Shown here in pieces: positions 36,989-45,595 of a stretch of DNA of 64,000 nt (position 1 is its first letter; the number at the start of each line of letters is the position of its first letter). The stretch is from JASHUC01 sp035606175 (GTDB taxonomy: Bacteria > Pseudomonadota > Gammaproteobacteria > Steroidobacterales > Steroidobacteraceae). A program made the translations under genes and the position numbers. The notes under the pieces are model-generated. The model was not told the DNA's origin. It was given only the letters and a program-made list of their open reading frames with translations, and did no database searches. The stretch covers positions 1-64,000 of the forward strand of contig DATNFW010000048.1 of assembly GCA_035606175.1 (NCBI GenBank). Direction: 5' to 3'.

Positions 36989-37648
36989 TCAACGCCAGTG
37001 CGGAGGGTACGTGCGATCGTAACCCGGGAGCTGCTCGATGCGTGCGATCCACCGCTCGAGGGCGGGATAGTTGGCCGAGAGCGGCAGGAAGCGCGCGGAG
37101 AGCTCGCGCGCCTCGGGCTTGGCGAGCGCGCGCAGCAGCAGCTGCAGGGACGGGAAGATGACGATGTCGGCCGCAGAGAAGCTCTCGCCGACGACCCAGT
37201 CGGACCGCGCGAGGCGCGCCTCGATCGAGCGCGCTTCGCTCGCGACCACGTGCATCGAGCTCGCGAGCTCCTCTGGGCGGATGCTCGACTGCGCCGTGAA
37301 GAACGCGCGGACGAGCTTCATCACCGGCTCCTCAACGTACGATTGAAACTCGCAGATCACGCGCATGATCACGCCCGACTCCTCGGCGGTGCGACCGAAG
37401 AGCGGCGGCTCGGGGTACTTCAGATCGAGGTAGTAGAGGATCGCGAGCGACTCGAACACGACGTAGTCGCCGTCCTGCAGTATCGGGACTCGGCCGCGGA
37501 AATTGAGCGCGAGGATCTGGGGCGACTTGTGTTCCTGCTTTGAGAACTGCAGCACATGGCTCATGTACGGCAGGCGCTTGTGCTCGAGCGCGAGCAGCAC
37601 CCGCCAGGAATACGGGCTACCGCTGCCCCAGTAGACGTCGATCGCCAT
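36989..37648 (-). CDS. Glutathione S-transferase family protein
   Basis: The 219-residue protein has the N-terminal thioredoxin fold (VYWGSGSPYSWRVLLALEHK, with the glutathione-site Ser/Tyr, and the FRGRVPILQDGDYVVFESLA cis-Pro and E-S motif) and an all-helical C-terminal domain with the N-capping segment GESFSAADIVIFP. The substrate is unknown. It lies about 70 bp upstream of the homospermidine synthase start on the same strand and is divergent from the sulfurtransferase gene. It is full length, unlike the GST relic at 24.6 kb. Confidence 0.93.
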   Translation of the reverse strand: MAIDVYWGSGSPYSWRVLLALEHKRLPYMSHVLQFSKQEHKSPQILALNFRGRVPILQDGDYVVFESLAILYYLDLKYPEPPLFGRTAEESGVIMRVICEFQSYVEEPVMKLVRAFFTAQSSIRPEELASSMHVVASEARSIEARLARSDWVVGESFSAADIVIFPSLQLLLRALAKPEARELSARFLPLSANYPALERWIARIEQLPGYDRTYPPHWR

Positions 37649-37684
37649 ATACTTCGTTCGGATTGGCCGCTTGCGTGATTGTAT

Positions 37685-38563
37685 ATGCCCGACGTGCTCT
37701 TCTCGACGCTGATCGAGCCCGGCGAGCTCGCAGCACTCCTCGATGCACGCGGCATGAGCCCCTCATCGGGCGCAGCGCTCGCGATCGTCGATTGCCGTCA
37801 TGACCTCGCGCATCCGGAGTGGGGCGCGCAGGCCTATGCGGCGGGGCACATCCCGGGTGCCTCGTTCGCGCATCTCGATCGCGATCTTTCCGACCCTGTG
37901 CGACCCGGAAGCGGGCGGCACCCGCTGCCCGATCCCGAGCGGCTCTCGGCAACTTTCGGAGCCTGGGGAATCGATCGGAGCGTGCAGGTCGTTGCCTACG
38001 ATCAGGGCTCCGGTGCGATCGCAGCGCGTCTCTGGTGGTTGCTGCGCTTCCTCGGACACGAACGGGTCGCCGTGCTCGATGGCGGCTTTGCCGCCTGGGA
38101 GGCTGCGCGGCTTCGCATATCCGCCGAGAAGGAGCGGCACGTTGCGCGCCGCTTCGAAGGCGCGCCGCACCCGGCATGGGTTGCAACGGCGCACGACGTC
38201 GCGCGCGGCCTCGAGCGCGGCGACATCGTGCTCGTCGATGCGCGTGCGGCGGATCGGTTCGCTGGACACAACGAGACGCTCGACCCGGTGGCGGGTCACA
38301 TCCCCGGCGCGCGCAATCATCCGTACTCCCGCAACCTCGGTGCCGACGGCCGGTTTCTTCCCCCGCACGAGCTCGGCAGACTCTGGCGCGAGACACTCGG
38401 CGGCGCATCGCCGCAGCGCGTCGTCTCGATGTGCGGCTCCGGCGTGACCGCCTGTCACAATCTTCTCGCGCTGGAGCGTGCCGGGCTCGCCGGTGCGCGT
38501 CTCTATGCTGGATCGTGGAGCGAGTGGTGCCGCGATCCGACGCGGCCCGTGGCGCGGCCGTGA
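37685..38563 (+). CDS. 3-mercaptopyruvate/thiosulfate sulfurtransferase (two rhodanese domains)
   Basis: The 292-residue protein has an inactive N-terminal rhodanese domain and a C-terminal catalytic one. The active-site loop CGSGVTACHN places the persulfide cysteine at residue 250; the C-G-S-G-V-T form favours mercaptopyruvate over thiosulfate. I chose the ATG at 37685 over a TTG two codons upstream. It is divergent from the GST gene and ends 46 bp before speA. Confidence 0.92.
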   Translation: MPDVLFSTLIEPGELAALLDARGMSPSSGAALAIVDCRHDLAHPEWGAQAYAAGHIPGASFAHLDRDLSDPVRPGSGRHPLPDPERLSATFGAWGIDRSVQVVAYDQGSGAIAARLWWLLRFLGHERVAVLDGGFAAWEAARLRISAEKERHVARRFEGAPHPAWVATAHDVARGLERGDIVLVDARAADRFAGHNETLDPVAGHIPGARNHPYSRNLGADGRFLPPHELGRLWRETLGGASPQRVVSMCGSGVTACHNLLALERAGLAGARLYAGSWSEWCRDPTRPVARP

Positions 38564-38609
38564 TCGGATCAAGAGTGACACGCTCAATTTTTTGTTATCT
38601 TGCGGGCCG

Positions 38610-40592
38610 ATGGCCGCAGACCCGAAGAGCGCCCTGACCGGCGCGGATCGCAAGTTCAATCCGGCGCAGCCCTGGAGTGTCGAGGACTCGCTCGATCTGT
38701 ACCAGGTCGGAGCCTGGGGCAAGGGGTACTTCTCGATCAACGCTGCCGGCCACGTCGTCGTTCGGCCCGACACCCAGCCGGTCCGCGAAATCGATCTGTT
38801 CGAGGTCGTCGAAGGGCTGAAGGCGCGCGACCTCGCAACGCCCGTCGTCGTGCGCTTCTCCGATATCCTCGCTCACCGGCTGCGCTCACTGCACGCCGCA
38901 TTCGCCCAGGCGATCGCCGAGAACGACTACCGCAACCGCTATGCGGCGGTGTATCCGATCAAGGTCAACCAGCAGCGGCTCGTCGTCGAGGAAGTCTACC
39001 GCTACGGCAGCGAGTTCGGCTTCGGGCTCGAGGTCGGCTCCAAGCCCGAGCTGCTCGCGGTGATGGCGATGACCGAGAACGCTCCGGACCGACTCATCGT
39101 ATGCAACGGCTTCAAGGACGACAGCTACATCGAGGCGGTGACGCTCGCGACCAAGCTCGGCCGCACGATCATTCCGGTCGTCGAGAACTACGACGAGCTC
39201 GGCCTGATTCTCAAACACGCCGAGGCCTACGGGGTACGGCCTCGCATCGGCGTGCGCGTGAAGCTCTCGAGCGAGGGCTCGGGACGCTGGCGCGAGTCCA
39301 CCGGGGAGAAGTCGAAGTTCGGCCTGTTCATCACCGAGATCCTCGAGCTCTTCAACGTGCTCAAGGCGCGCGACATGCTCGATTGTCTGCAGCTCGTCCA
39401 CTGCCACCCGGGCAGCCAGCTGCAGGACATCCGGCGCGTGAAGGACGCCGTAAACGAGCTCGCTCACGTCTATGCGGAGTTGAAGCTCATGGGCGCGGGG
39501 CTTCAGTACATCGACGTGGGCGGCGGCCTCGGCGTCGACTACGACGGGACCGGTACGAATTTCTCCTCGTCGATGAACTACACGCTCAACGAATACGCGA
39601 ACGACGTGGTCTACCGCATCGCGAGTGTGTGCAATGCCCGCGATGTTCCCCACCCGATGATCGTGAGCGAGTCCGGCCGCGCGATCGCCGCATATCACAG
39701 CGTGCTCATCTTCGATGCGCTCGGCTCCTCCGCGCTCGATAAATTCCGCGTGACGGGCCGGGTCGCCGAGGATTACGCGGGCGCGGAGGAGCTGCCCCAG
39801 CCCGTCGAGGACCTGTTCGAGGCGTACCGCACCGTGAGCGAACGGCGTCTCGTCGAGTGCTACCACGATGCCCTGACCGCGCGCGAGCAGGCCTTGCAGA
39901 TGTTCACGCTCGGGCTTCTCTCGCTCGAGTTCCGCGGCCTCGCGGAGCGGCTCTACTGGGCGACCTGCGCGAAAATTCGGGACTGTTGCCGACGGCTCGA
40001 CCGTATTCCGGAGGAGCTCGAGAATCTGGAGTCGATCCTCTCGGACACCTACTTCTGCAACGTCTCGGTCTTTCAGTCGCTGCCCGACAGCTGGGCGATC
40101 GATCAGCTCTTCCCGATCATGCCGATTCACCGGCTGGACGAGCGGCCCACCCGCACCGGAGTGCTCGCGGACATCACGTGCGATTCGGACGGCAACATCG
40201 ACCGGTTCGTCAGCCAGCACGACGTGAAACGCTCGCTCGAGCTGCACGAGCTAAGACCCGGAGAGGAGTACTACCTCGCTGCCTTCCTCGTCGGGGCCTA
40301 CCAGGAGACCCTCGGCGATCTGCACAACCTCTTCGGCGATACGCACGTGGTGCACATCCGCTTGCTCGAGGAGGGCGGCTGGTGGATCGAGGAGATCGTG
40401 AAGGGAGACACGGCCAACCGGGTGCTCGAGTACATGGAGTACGACGTAGCCGAGCTATACCCGGCTCTGGCTCGCGACTGCGAACGGGCGATTCGCGACG
40501 GGCGGATGACCGTCGCCGAGAGCCAGGCTCTCAAGCGCTTCTACGAAGGCGAGCTGAACGGCTACGCGTATCTCGAGCCCGCCGGCAGCTGA
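38610..40592 (+). CDS. speA: Biosynthetic arginine decarboxylase
   Basis: SpeA decarboxylates arginine to agmatine, the entry to putrescine. The 660-residue product begins MAADPKSALTG. It has the PLP lysine in YPIKVNQQ (K118), the GFGLEVGSKPEL segment, QLVHCHPGSQ, the glycine-rich phosphate loop DVGGGLGVDYDG, and the C-terminal LCDSD-like ADITCDSDGNID. It is followed 6 bp after the stop by the convergent transporter gene. Together with homospermidine synthase it defines a polyamine locus. Confidence 0.97.
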   Translation: MAADPKSALTGADRKFNPAQPWSVEDSLDLYQVGAWGKGYFSINAAGHVVVRPDTQPVREIDLFEVVEGLKARDLATPVVVRFSDILAHRLRSLHAAFAQAIAENDYRNRYAAVYPIKVNQQRLVVEEVYRYGSEFGFGLEVGSKPELLAVMAMTENAPDRLIVCNGFKDDSYIEAVTLATKLGRTIIPVVENYDELGLILKHAEAYGVRPRIGVRVKLSSEGSGRWRESTGEKSKFGLFITEILELFNVLKARDMLDCLQLVHCHPGSQLQDIRRVKDAVNELAHVYAELKLMGAGLQYIDVGGGLGVDYDGTGTNFSSSMNYTLNEYANDVVYRIASVCNARDVPHPMIVSESGRAIAAYHSVLIFDALGSSALDKFRVTGRVAEDYAGAEELPQPVEDLFEAYRTVSERRLVECYHDALTAREQALQMFTLGLLSLEFRGLAERLYWATCAKIRDCCRRLDRIPEELENLESILSDTYFCNVSVFQSLPDSWAIDQLFPIMPIHRLDERPTRTGVLADITCDSDGNIDRFVSQHDVKRSLELHELRPGEEYYLAAFLVGAYQETLGDLHNLFGDTHVVHIRLLEEGGWWIEEIVKGDTANRVLEYMEYDVAELYPALARDCERAIRDGRMTVAESQALKRFYEGELNGYAYLEPAGS

Positions 40593-40598
40593 TGCCGG

Positions 40599-41216
40599 TC
40601 ACGATCCGGTCCTCGTGAGTACGAGCCCCGCCAGCAACAGAAAGATTGCAGCGGCGACCGCGCGGATGAGCTTCAAAGGCAAGCGGTGCGCCGCGACCTC
40701 TCCGATGAGGATCGCGAGGGCGTCCATGGCCAGCATGCCGAGCACGCTCCCGGCGACGACCGGAACGAGCGTCTGATAGCGCGCGGCAAGGGTCGCCGTC
40801 GTGATCTGTGTCTTGTCGCCCATCTCGGCCAAGAAGAATGCAACGACCGTCGTGCCGAAGACGCCGAACCGAGGGCGCACCGGCTCTTCGCGCTCCTCGT
40901 AGCGGTCGGGAATCAGGGTCCAAACGGCCATTGCGAGGAAGGCGGCCGCGACGATGAGCCGCAGGATCGAGGGCCGCACCTCGCTCGCGACCCAGGCCCC
41001 CAACGCCCCTGCCATCAGGTGATTGACGATCGTCGCGCATAGGATGCCGAGCAGGATGGGGGCGGGTTTACGGAACCGGACGGCGAGCACCAGGGCAAGG
41101 AGCTGGGTTTTGTCGCCGAGCTCGGCGAGGGCGACGACGGCGGCGGAGACGAGGAAAGGGTGCACCGCAGCGATTGTGCCGCATCCGTTGCTTCCCGCCG
41201 AGGCCGGGAGTAGCAT
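40599..41216 (-). CDS. Gdt1/TMEM165-type membrane transporter (probable Mn2+ exporter)
   Basis: About six transmembrane helices carry the two copies of the E-x-G-D-K-T signature (ALAELGDKTQLLAL and FLAEMGDKTQITTA) that define the UPF0016/Gdt1 family. Bacterial members such as MneA export manganese or act in divalent-cation homeostasis. The start is uncertain: ATG at 41216 gives 205 residues, and a GTG at 41165 begins at the conserved HPFLVSAAVVALAELGDKTQ block. I find no yybP-ykoY Mn2+ riboswitch in the leader. It is convergent with speA and divergent from the RRM gene. Confidence 0.88.
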   Translation of the reverse strand: MLLPASAGSNGCGTIAAVHPFLVSAAVVALAELGDKTQLLALVLAVRFRKPAPILLGILCATIVNHLMAGALGAWVASEVRPSILRLIVAAAFLAMAVWTLIPDRYEEREEPVRPRFGVFGTTVVAFFLAEMGDKTQITTATLAARYQTLVPVVAGSVLGMLAMDALAILIGEVAAHRLPLKLIRAVAAAIFLLLAGLVLTRTGS

Positions 41217-41253
41217 CTTCGCGGCGTTCGTTTCCGCACCGTCAGTGGTCTTT

Positions 41254-41266
41254 TGTGTGTGTGTGT
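41254..41266. repeat. Short (TG)6 repeat in the transporter/RRM divergent region
   Basis: A (TG)6 tract sits 38-50 bp upstream of the transporter ATG within the 245-bp gap to the RRM gene. It is a short slippage-prone tract. The remainder of 41217-41461 shows no clear promoter or RNA element. Confidence 0.55.
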
Positions 41267-41461
41267 TGAAGTTCCTTCCTCCCCGGCACCCAACACTGCC
41301 GGTGCACGAACGCAGGTGCAGGCCGCCGGCCCCAAGCGCCCGCATTGACTGAAACTGCCGATCGTGTGCCTTGAAGCCTTGCCTGTCTCGAGTTACGACC
41401 ACGCGGTACATGCGACCGACTCGTGCGGTTCGCCGCTGTCCGCATTCAGCGAGATGATTGG

Positions 41462-41743
41462 ATGACGACGATCTATGTGGGGAACCTCCCCTTCAACGCC
41501 ACCGAGCAGGACGTCCGCTCCCTCTTCGAGCGTCACGGCAAGGTGGAGTCGGTCAAACTCATCAATGATCGCGAAACCGGCAAGCCACGCGGCTTCGGTT
41601 TCGTCGACATGCCGCAGAACGAAGCTCAGGGCGCCATCCAGGCTCTGAACGGTCATCAGTTGAGCGGCCGACCGCTACGCGTCAACGAGGCTCAGGAACG
41701 CCCGCAGCGCCCTCGCCAGGGCAGCGGTCCGTTCCGCCGTTAA
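41462..41743 (+). CDS. RRM-domain RNA-binding protein
   Basis: This single RNA-recognition-motif protein (93 residues) resembles the cold-shock-type Rbp proteins of cyanobacteria and proteobacteria. RNP2 is IYVGNLPF (residues 4-11) and RNP1 is RGFGFVDM (about 43-50), followed by a short Arg/Gln/Pro-rich tail (ERPQRPRQGSGPFRR). An intrinsic terminator lies 40 bp downstream, so it is probably monocistronic. Its targets are unknown. Confidence 0.95.
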   Translation: MTTIYVGNLPFNATEQDVRSLFERHGKVESVKLINDRETGKPRGFGFVDMPQNEAQGAIQALNGHQLSGRPLRVNEAQERPQRPRQGSGPFRR

Positions 41744-41783
41744 CCGTCCCCTCCTCTTTAGACCTGTCACCTTGGGTCACGGC

Positions 41784-41811
41784 AAAAGCCCCGCCTTGTG
41801 CGGGGCTTTTT
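41784..41811 (+). terminator. Intrinsic terminator after the RRM gene
   Basis: GCCCCGC (41788-41794), a 5-nt loop and GCGGGGC (41800-41806) are followed by five T residues (41807-41811). Four A residues precede the stem, so it may work in both directions. It lies 40 bp past the RRM stop and 21 bp before the methyltransferase-like gene. Confidence 0.93.
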
Positions 41812-41832
41812 CCTGCCCGAGAGGAGCTTTCA

Positions 41833-42789
41833 ATGCGGGCGAATCGCAACCCTCGCCTCCCGCGGGCCGCGTTGCTCGCGTCGATCGTCCTGATCGTCGC
41901 AGGCTGTGCATCGAGCTGCAGCACACCGAGTGGCTCACCCACGACCGGCGCACCGCGGGCAGGCAGCGGACCGCAGTCCGCGGGCAGCCGAGTGGGCGGC
42001 CGGAGTGTGGCGGCTCAGGCACCCGACCCGGCCGAGCAGGCGACGGCCGCAGAGCTCGATCGCATACTGGGCGGTGACCAGCGCTCCCCGGAGCATCGCG
42101 CTCGCGATGTGTATCGGCATCCGAAGGAGACGCTGCTCTTCTTCGGTATCAGGCCCGACATGCGGGTCGTCGAGGTCTGGCCGGATGCCGGCTGGTATAC
42201 CGAGATCATCGCCCCGCTCGTGCACGCTCGCGGCAAGTACTACGCGGCGCTCGAGCCGGCGGACCCACGAAGCACATATGTCAGCAGGCGCCAGCAGGCA
42301 TTCCGCGACAAGCTCGCGGCTCGCCCGGACCTCTATGGCGGAACGGAACTGACCGCACTCGGTCGGGGCAGTGGCGGAGATATCGCCCCTCCGGGCTCGC
42401 TCGACATGGTCCTCACGTTCCGCAATCTCCACGACTGGATGAGCGGTGAGTGGGCTCCCGAGGCTCTGGCGGCGATGTACCGCGCATTGCGACCCGGCGG
42501 CGTTCTCGGTGTGACGGATCACCGCGGCAACCCGGGCTTGCCGCAGGACCCGCGAGCCCGCAACGGATACGTGAATGAGGACTACGCGATCCGCCTGATC
42601 GAGGCGGCAGGATTCAAGCTCGTCGCCAGATCGGAGATCAACGCGAATCCGAAGGACACCAAAGATTATCCGCAGGGTGTGTGGACGCTTCCCCCGACCT
42701 ACCGGCTCGGCACAAGCGACCGCGACAAGTACGCGGCGATCGGCGAGAGCGATCGCTTCACGCTCAAGTTCATCAAGCCGAAACCTTAG
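41833..42789 (+). CDS. Lipobox-bearing class I methyltransferase-like protein
   Basis: The 318-residue product has a clear lipoprotein signal (SIVLIVAGC, Cys near residue 24), a Ser/Pro/Gly-rich linker and then a Rossmann-like domain. That domain has MRVVEVWPDAGWYTEIIAPL as a variant of the SAM-binding motif, DMVLTFRNLHDW and ALRPGGVLGVTDHRG. It resembles the predicted methyltransferases of COG4798, many of which also carry export signals. How a SAM-dependent domain would work outside the cytoplasm is unclear, and the activity is unproven. It ends 15 bp before the convergent helicase gene. Confidence 0.8.
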   Translation: MRANRNPRLPRAALLASIVLIVAGCASSCSTPSGSPTTGAPRAGSGPQSAGSRVGGRSVAAQAPDPAEQATAAELDRILGGDQRSPEHRARDVYRHPKETLLFFGIRPDMRVVEVWPDAGWYTEIIAPLVHARGKYYAALEPADPRSTYVSRRQQAFRDKLAARPDLYGGTELTALGRGSGGDIAPPGSLDMVLTFRNLHDWMSGEWAPEALAAMYRALRPGGVLGVTDHRGNPGLPQDPRARNGYVNEDYAIRLIEAAGFKLVARSEINANPKDTKDYPQGVWTLPPTYRLGTSDRDKYAAIGESDRFTLKFIKPKP

Positions 42790-42804
42790 CGGGTGCGCCG
42801 CGTC

Positions 42805-44898
42805 TCACCACATCTCCTTGAGCTTCGCTCCCACATCGAGGGTCGCATCCTCCCCCGCCTTGAGAGTCGCCTCCGCGAGCTGTGTGCCGCGGATGGTCTC
42901 GGCATCGAACGCCTTCAATACCTTATCCGTCATGAAACGGCTGCGGCCGCCGTAGACGTGCGCATCGGACTGGCGCGACTGGCTCGTGACCTGGAAACGC
43001 AGCGGCGCCATCAGAATGAGATCGTTCTGCGCGCGCGTCATGGCGACATAGAGCAGCCGCCGTTCCTCCTCGATCAGCTCCGCTCTGCCGGTTGCAAACT
43101 CCGACGGAAAGCTGCCGTCCACGACGTTGAGGAGGTACACGGTGTCCCACTCCATGCCTTTGGCGGAGTGGATGGTCGAGAGCACCAGGTAATCCTCGTC
43201 GAGCACCGGCTGGCCGGCGAGATCGCTCGTTGCATCGGGCGGATCGAGCGTGAGCTCCGTGATGAAACGCTCGCGCGAGACGTACTGTCCCGAGAGCAGC
43301 TCGAGCTGATCGAGATCGCCGACGCGCGTGTGGAACTGCTCGTAGATCCTCTCGAGATGCGGCCGATACCACTCGCGCGCGAGATGCACCTGTCCGGGCC
43401 ACTGGCGCTCGGGATTGGCGAGCTCGAGCATCAGCGCCGTGAGCTTGCGCCAGTCGACCGCGCTCGGTTGGGGAGGCTCGAAGCTCTTCAGCGCCTCGAA
43501 GGAATGATTCTGTGCCTCGAGATGCTCCAGGGCGCGGCGCGCATGCGCCGGCCCCATTCCCGGCAGCAGCTGGATGACGCGGAATGCGGCGACCGCGTTT
43601 CGCGGGTTGTCCGCCCAGCGCAGGATCCCGAGAAGGTCCTTCACGTGCGCCGCTTCGAGGAATTTGAGTCCGCCGTATTTGACGAACGGAATCTTGCGCT
43701 TCGAGAGCTCGATCTCGAGGACATCGCTGTGGCTCGCGCTTCGGAAAAGCACCGCCTGACGCTTGAGCGGTACGTTTGCCTCGCGCCGCTTCAGCACCTC
43801 GGCGCACACGAACTCCGCCTGCGCCTGCAGATCGTCGACCGTGACGAGCTTGGGACGCGAGCCGGTGCCGCGTGCCGAGAGCAGATGCTTGCGGTGCTGG
43901 CGCGGTGCCTCGGCCATGAGCGCGTTCGCGGCATCGAGCACTTGCTGGGTCGAGCGGTAATTCTGCGCGAGCGTGATCACCTCGGCGCGCGGCTCGAAAC
44001 GGTTGGGAAACCCGAGGATGTTGTCGACGGCCGCCGCACGGAACGAATAGATTGCCTGACCGTCGTCGCCGACGACCGCGAGTCCCGTGCCGTCGGGTTT
44101 GAGCGCATGGAGAATGTCGGCCTGCAGGCGGTTCGTGTCCTGGTACTCATCGACGAGGACGTGATCGAAGTGCTCGCCGACGTGATGCGCGAGCTTCGGC
44201 TCGCCCATCATCAGGTGCCAGTAGAGCAGCAGATCGTCGAAATCGAGGATCGCGAGGCGCTGCTTGCGCTCGACGTACGCCCGGTAGAGCTTGGTGAGAT
44301 CGCCTTCCCAGGGGGCGCACCAGGGATACTGCAGCTCCAGAGTCTCCTTGAGCGGCTTCTGCGTGTTCACGCGATACGAGTAGATCGCGAGACAGGTATC
44401 CTTGCGCGGGAAGCGCTCGCCCTTCGCCGCGAGCCCGAGCTCCTGGCGTACCGTGTCCATGAGATCGACCGCATCGCCGCGATCGATGACGGTGAACTGG
44501 GGATCGAGCTTCAGATGACGGGCGTAGTGGCGCAACAGCCGGTTCGCCATCGCGTGGAACGTGCCCGCCCAGGAGAGCCGCTGCGCGACGCTCTGGCTCA
44601 CACCGCCGAGCGGCTCGTTCAGCGCCTTCTTGACGATGTCGCGTGCACGGCGGCGCATCTCGAGCGCGGCCCGGCGCGTGAATGTCAAAAGCAGTATCCG
44701 CGCAGGATCGACCCCATGCATCACCAGGTGCGCGACACGGTGTGCGAGCGTGTCGGTCTTGCCCGTGCCCGCGCCCGCGATGATGAGCAGCGGTCCCGCC
44801 TTAAAACCTTTGTCCGGCAGCGGCTCGCCATAGGAAACGGCCTTGCGCTGCGCCGAGTTCAGCTTCTCGAGATGGGCAAGATGTGATGCAGTCGACAT
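42805..44898 (-). CDS. UvrD/Rep-family ATP-dependent DNA helicase
   Basis: This SF1A 3'-5' helicase (697 residues from the ATG at 44898) shows motif I AGAGTGKT near residue 43, motif II DEYQDTN, motif III VGDDGQAIYSFRAA, motif IV NYRST, motif V TIHSAKGMEWDTV and motif VI YVAMTRAQ. At 697 residues it is close in length to Rep/PcrA, slightly shorter than UvrD, and the C-terminal region lacks a clear PcrA-like tail. It probably acts in repair or replication-fork restart. It stands alone between convergent and unrelated neighbours. A TTG at 44907 would extend it by three residues. Confidence 0.93.
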   Translation of the reverse strand: MSTASHLAHLEKLNSAQRKAVSYGEPLPDKGFKAGPLLIIAGAGTGKTDTLAHRVAHLVMHGVDPARILLLTFTRRAALEMRRRARDIVKKALNEPLGGVSQSVAQRLSWAGTFHAMANRLLRHYARHLKLDPQFTVIDRGDAVDLMDTVRQELGLAAKGERFPRKDTCLAIYSYRVNTQKPLKETLELQYPWCAPWEGDLTKLYRAYVERKQRLAILDFDDLLLYWHLMMGEPKLAHHVGEHFDHVLVDEYQDTNRLQADILHALKPDGTGLAVVGDDGQAIYSFRAAAVDNILGFPNRFEPRAEVITLAQNYRSTQQVLDAANALMAEAPRQHRKHLLSARGTGSRPKLVTVDDLQAQAEFVCAEVLKRREANVPLKRQAVLFRSASHSDVLEIELSKRKIPFVKYGGLKFLEAAHVKDLLGILRWADNPRNAVAAFRVIQLLPGMGPAHARRALEHLEAQNHSFEALKSFEPPQPSAVDWRKLTALMLELANPERQWPGQVHLAREWYRPHLERIYEQFHTRVGDLDQLELLSGQYVSRERFITELTLDPPDATSDLAGQPVLDEDYLVLSTIHSAKGMEWDTVYLLNVVDGSFPSEFATGRAELIEEERRLLYVAMTRAQNDLILMAPLRFQVTSQSRQSDAHVYGGRSRFMTDKVLKAFDAETIRGTQLAEATLKAGEDATLDVGAKLKEMW

Positions 44899-45016
44899 GC
44901 CGGCCAACTATACAGTCGCCGCGCGGCGTGCACCTATGAAATGGGTCTATCCGGGATGGGATGCCCGTGGGGCAGGACTCATCTTTCGATAAAGGCGCGA
45001 CGAGCGCCGCACGGAT

Positions 45017-45595
45017 TCAACGGGCCCGAACGCGCGCTCCGCCTGCGATCCACCATCGATCCAGACGCTCGAGGAGCTGGGGCCACTCGGGTGCTTCCGT
45101 GCCGGTGAACAGAAACCGCTCGCCGGGAAAATTCAGGTATCCGGTCGGGCGGCTCGCGCTCTGAGCCTGCTCGGCGTCGCGATGCCCCGCGTGACGATTC
45201 GCATCCGAAGCACGCGCGCGGAGACGCCGAATTCTTTCCGGTTCCTCGGAGAGACACAGCACCTGCGCGCATTTCGCCGTTCGCGACAGCGCGCGAGCGG
45301 CGGGGGCGTGCTCGGCCGGCCGGAAGTTGCCCTCGAGCACCAGGCTCGCGCCCGCGGCAACGAGCTCGCGCGCGAGCGCAAACAGAATCGCGAAGCTCGC
45401 ATCGCTCAGGCGCCGTGCAGCGCTGGCATCGGTCGCGCCGAGTACATCGAGCAGGGGCTCCTTGATCAGGTCCTTGCCGAGGAACGGCACGGACCAGCGG
45501 CGCGCGAGCAGCATCGCGAGCGTCGTCTTCCCAGCCGCAGGCAATCCGGTGACGATCAGCACCTGAGCGGTTTGCCGCCGCTTCGGCGTGTTCAC
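45017..45595 (-). CDS. P-loop kinase / AAA-family ATPase-like protein
   Basis: This 192-residue protein has a Walker A motif GLPAAGKTTL (residues 17-26) and resembles small gluconate/zeta-toxin-like P-loop kinases, with the catalytic-region segment VLEGNFRP and an Arg-rich lid (RIRRLRARASDANRH). The substrate is unknown. It begins with GTG at 45595 inside a GTGA overlap with the S9-peptidase stop, so it is translated with that gene. The 118-bp gap downstream of the helicase start (44899-45016) holds nothing recognisable. Confidence 0.8.
   Translation of the reverse strand: MNTPKRRQTAQVLIVTGLPAAGKTTLAMLLARRWSVPFLGKDLIKEPLLDVLGATDASAARRLSDASFAILFALARELVAAGASLVLEGNFRPAEHAPAARALSRTAKCAQVLCLSEEPERIRRLRARASDANRHAGHRDAEQAQSASRPTGYLNFPGERFLFTGTEAPEWPQLLERLDRWWIAGGARVRAR

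Noticed and set aside
41217..41461. Possible yybP-ykoY manganese riboswitch upstream of the Gdt1-type transporter
   Set aside because: This family often uses that riboswitch, but I could not find the conserved GGGGAGUAG-type loop on either strand.
42793..44886. A 697-codon open frame on the plus strand opposite the helicase
   Set aside because: It mirrors the helicase gene, whose seven motifs are intact, and shows no domain of its own.
44899..45016. tRNA or small RNA gene in the gap after the helicase start
   Set aside because: No cloverleaf, anticodon arm or T-loop consensus could be drawn.
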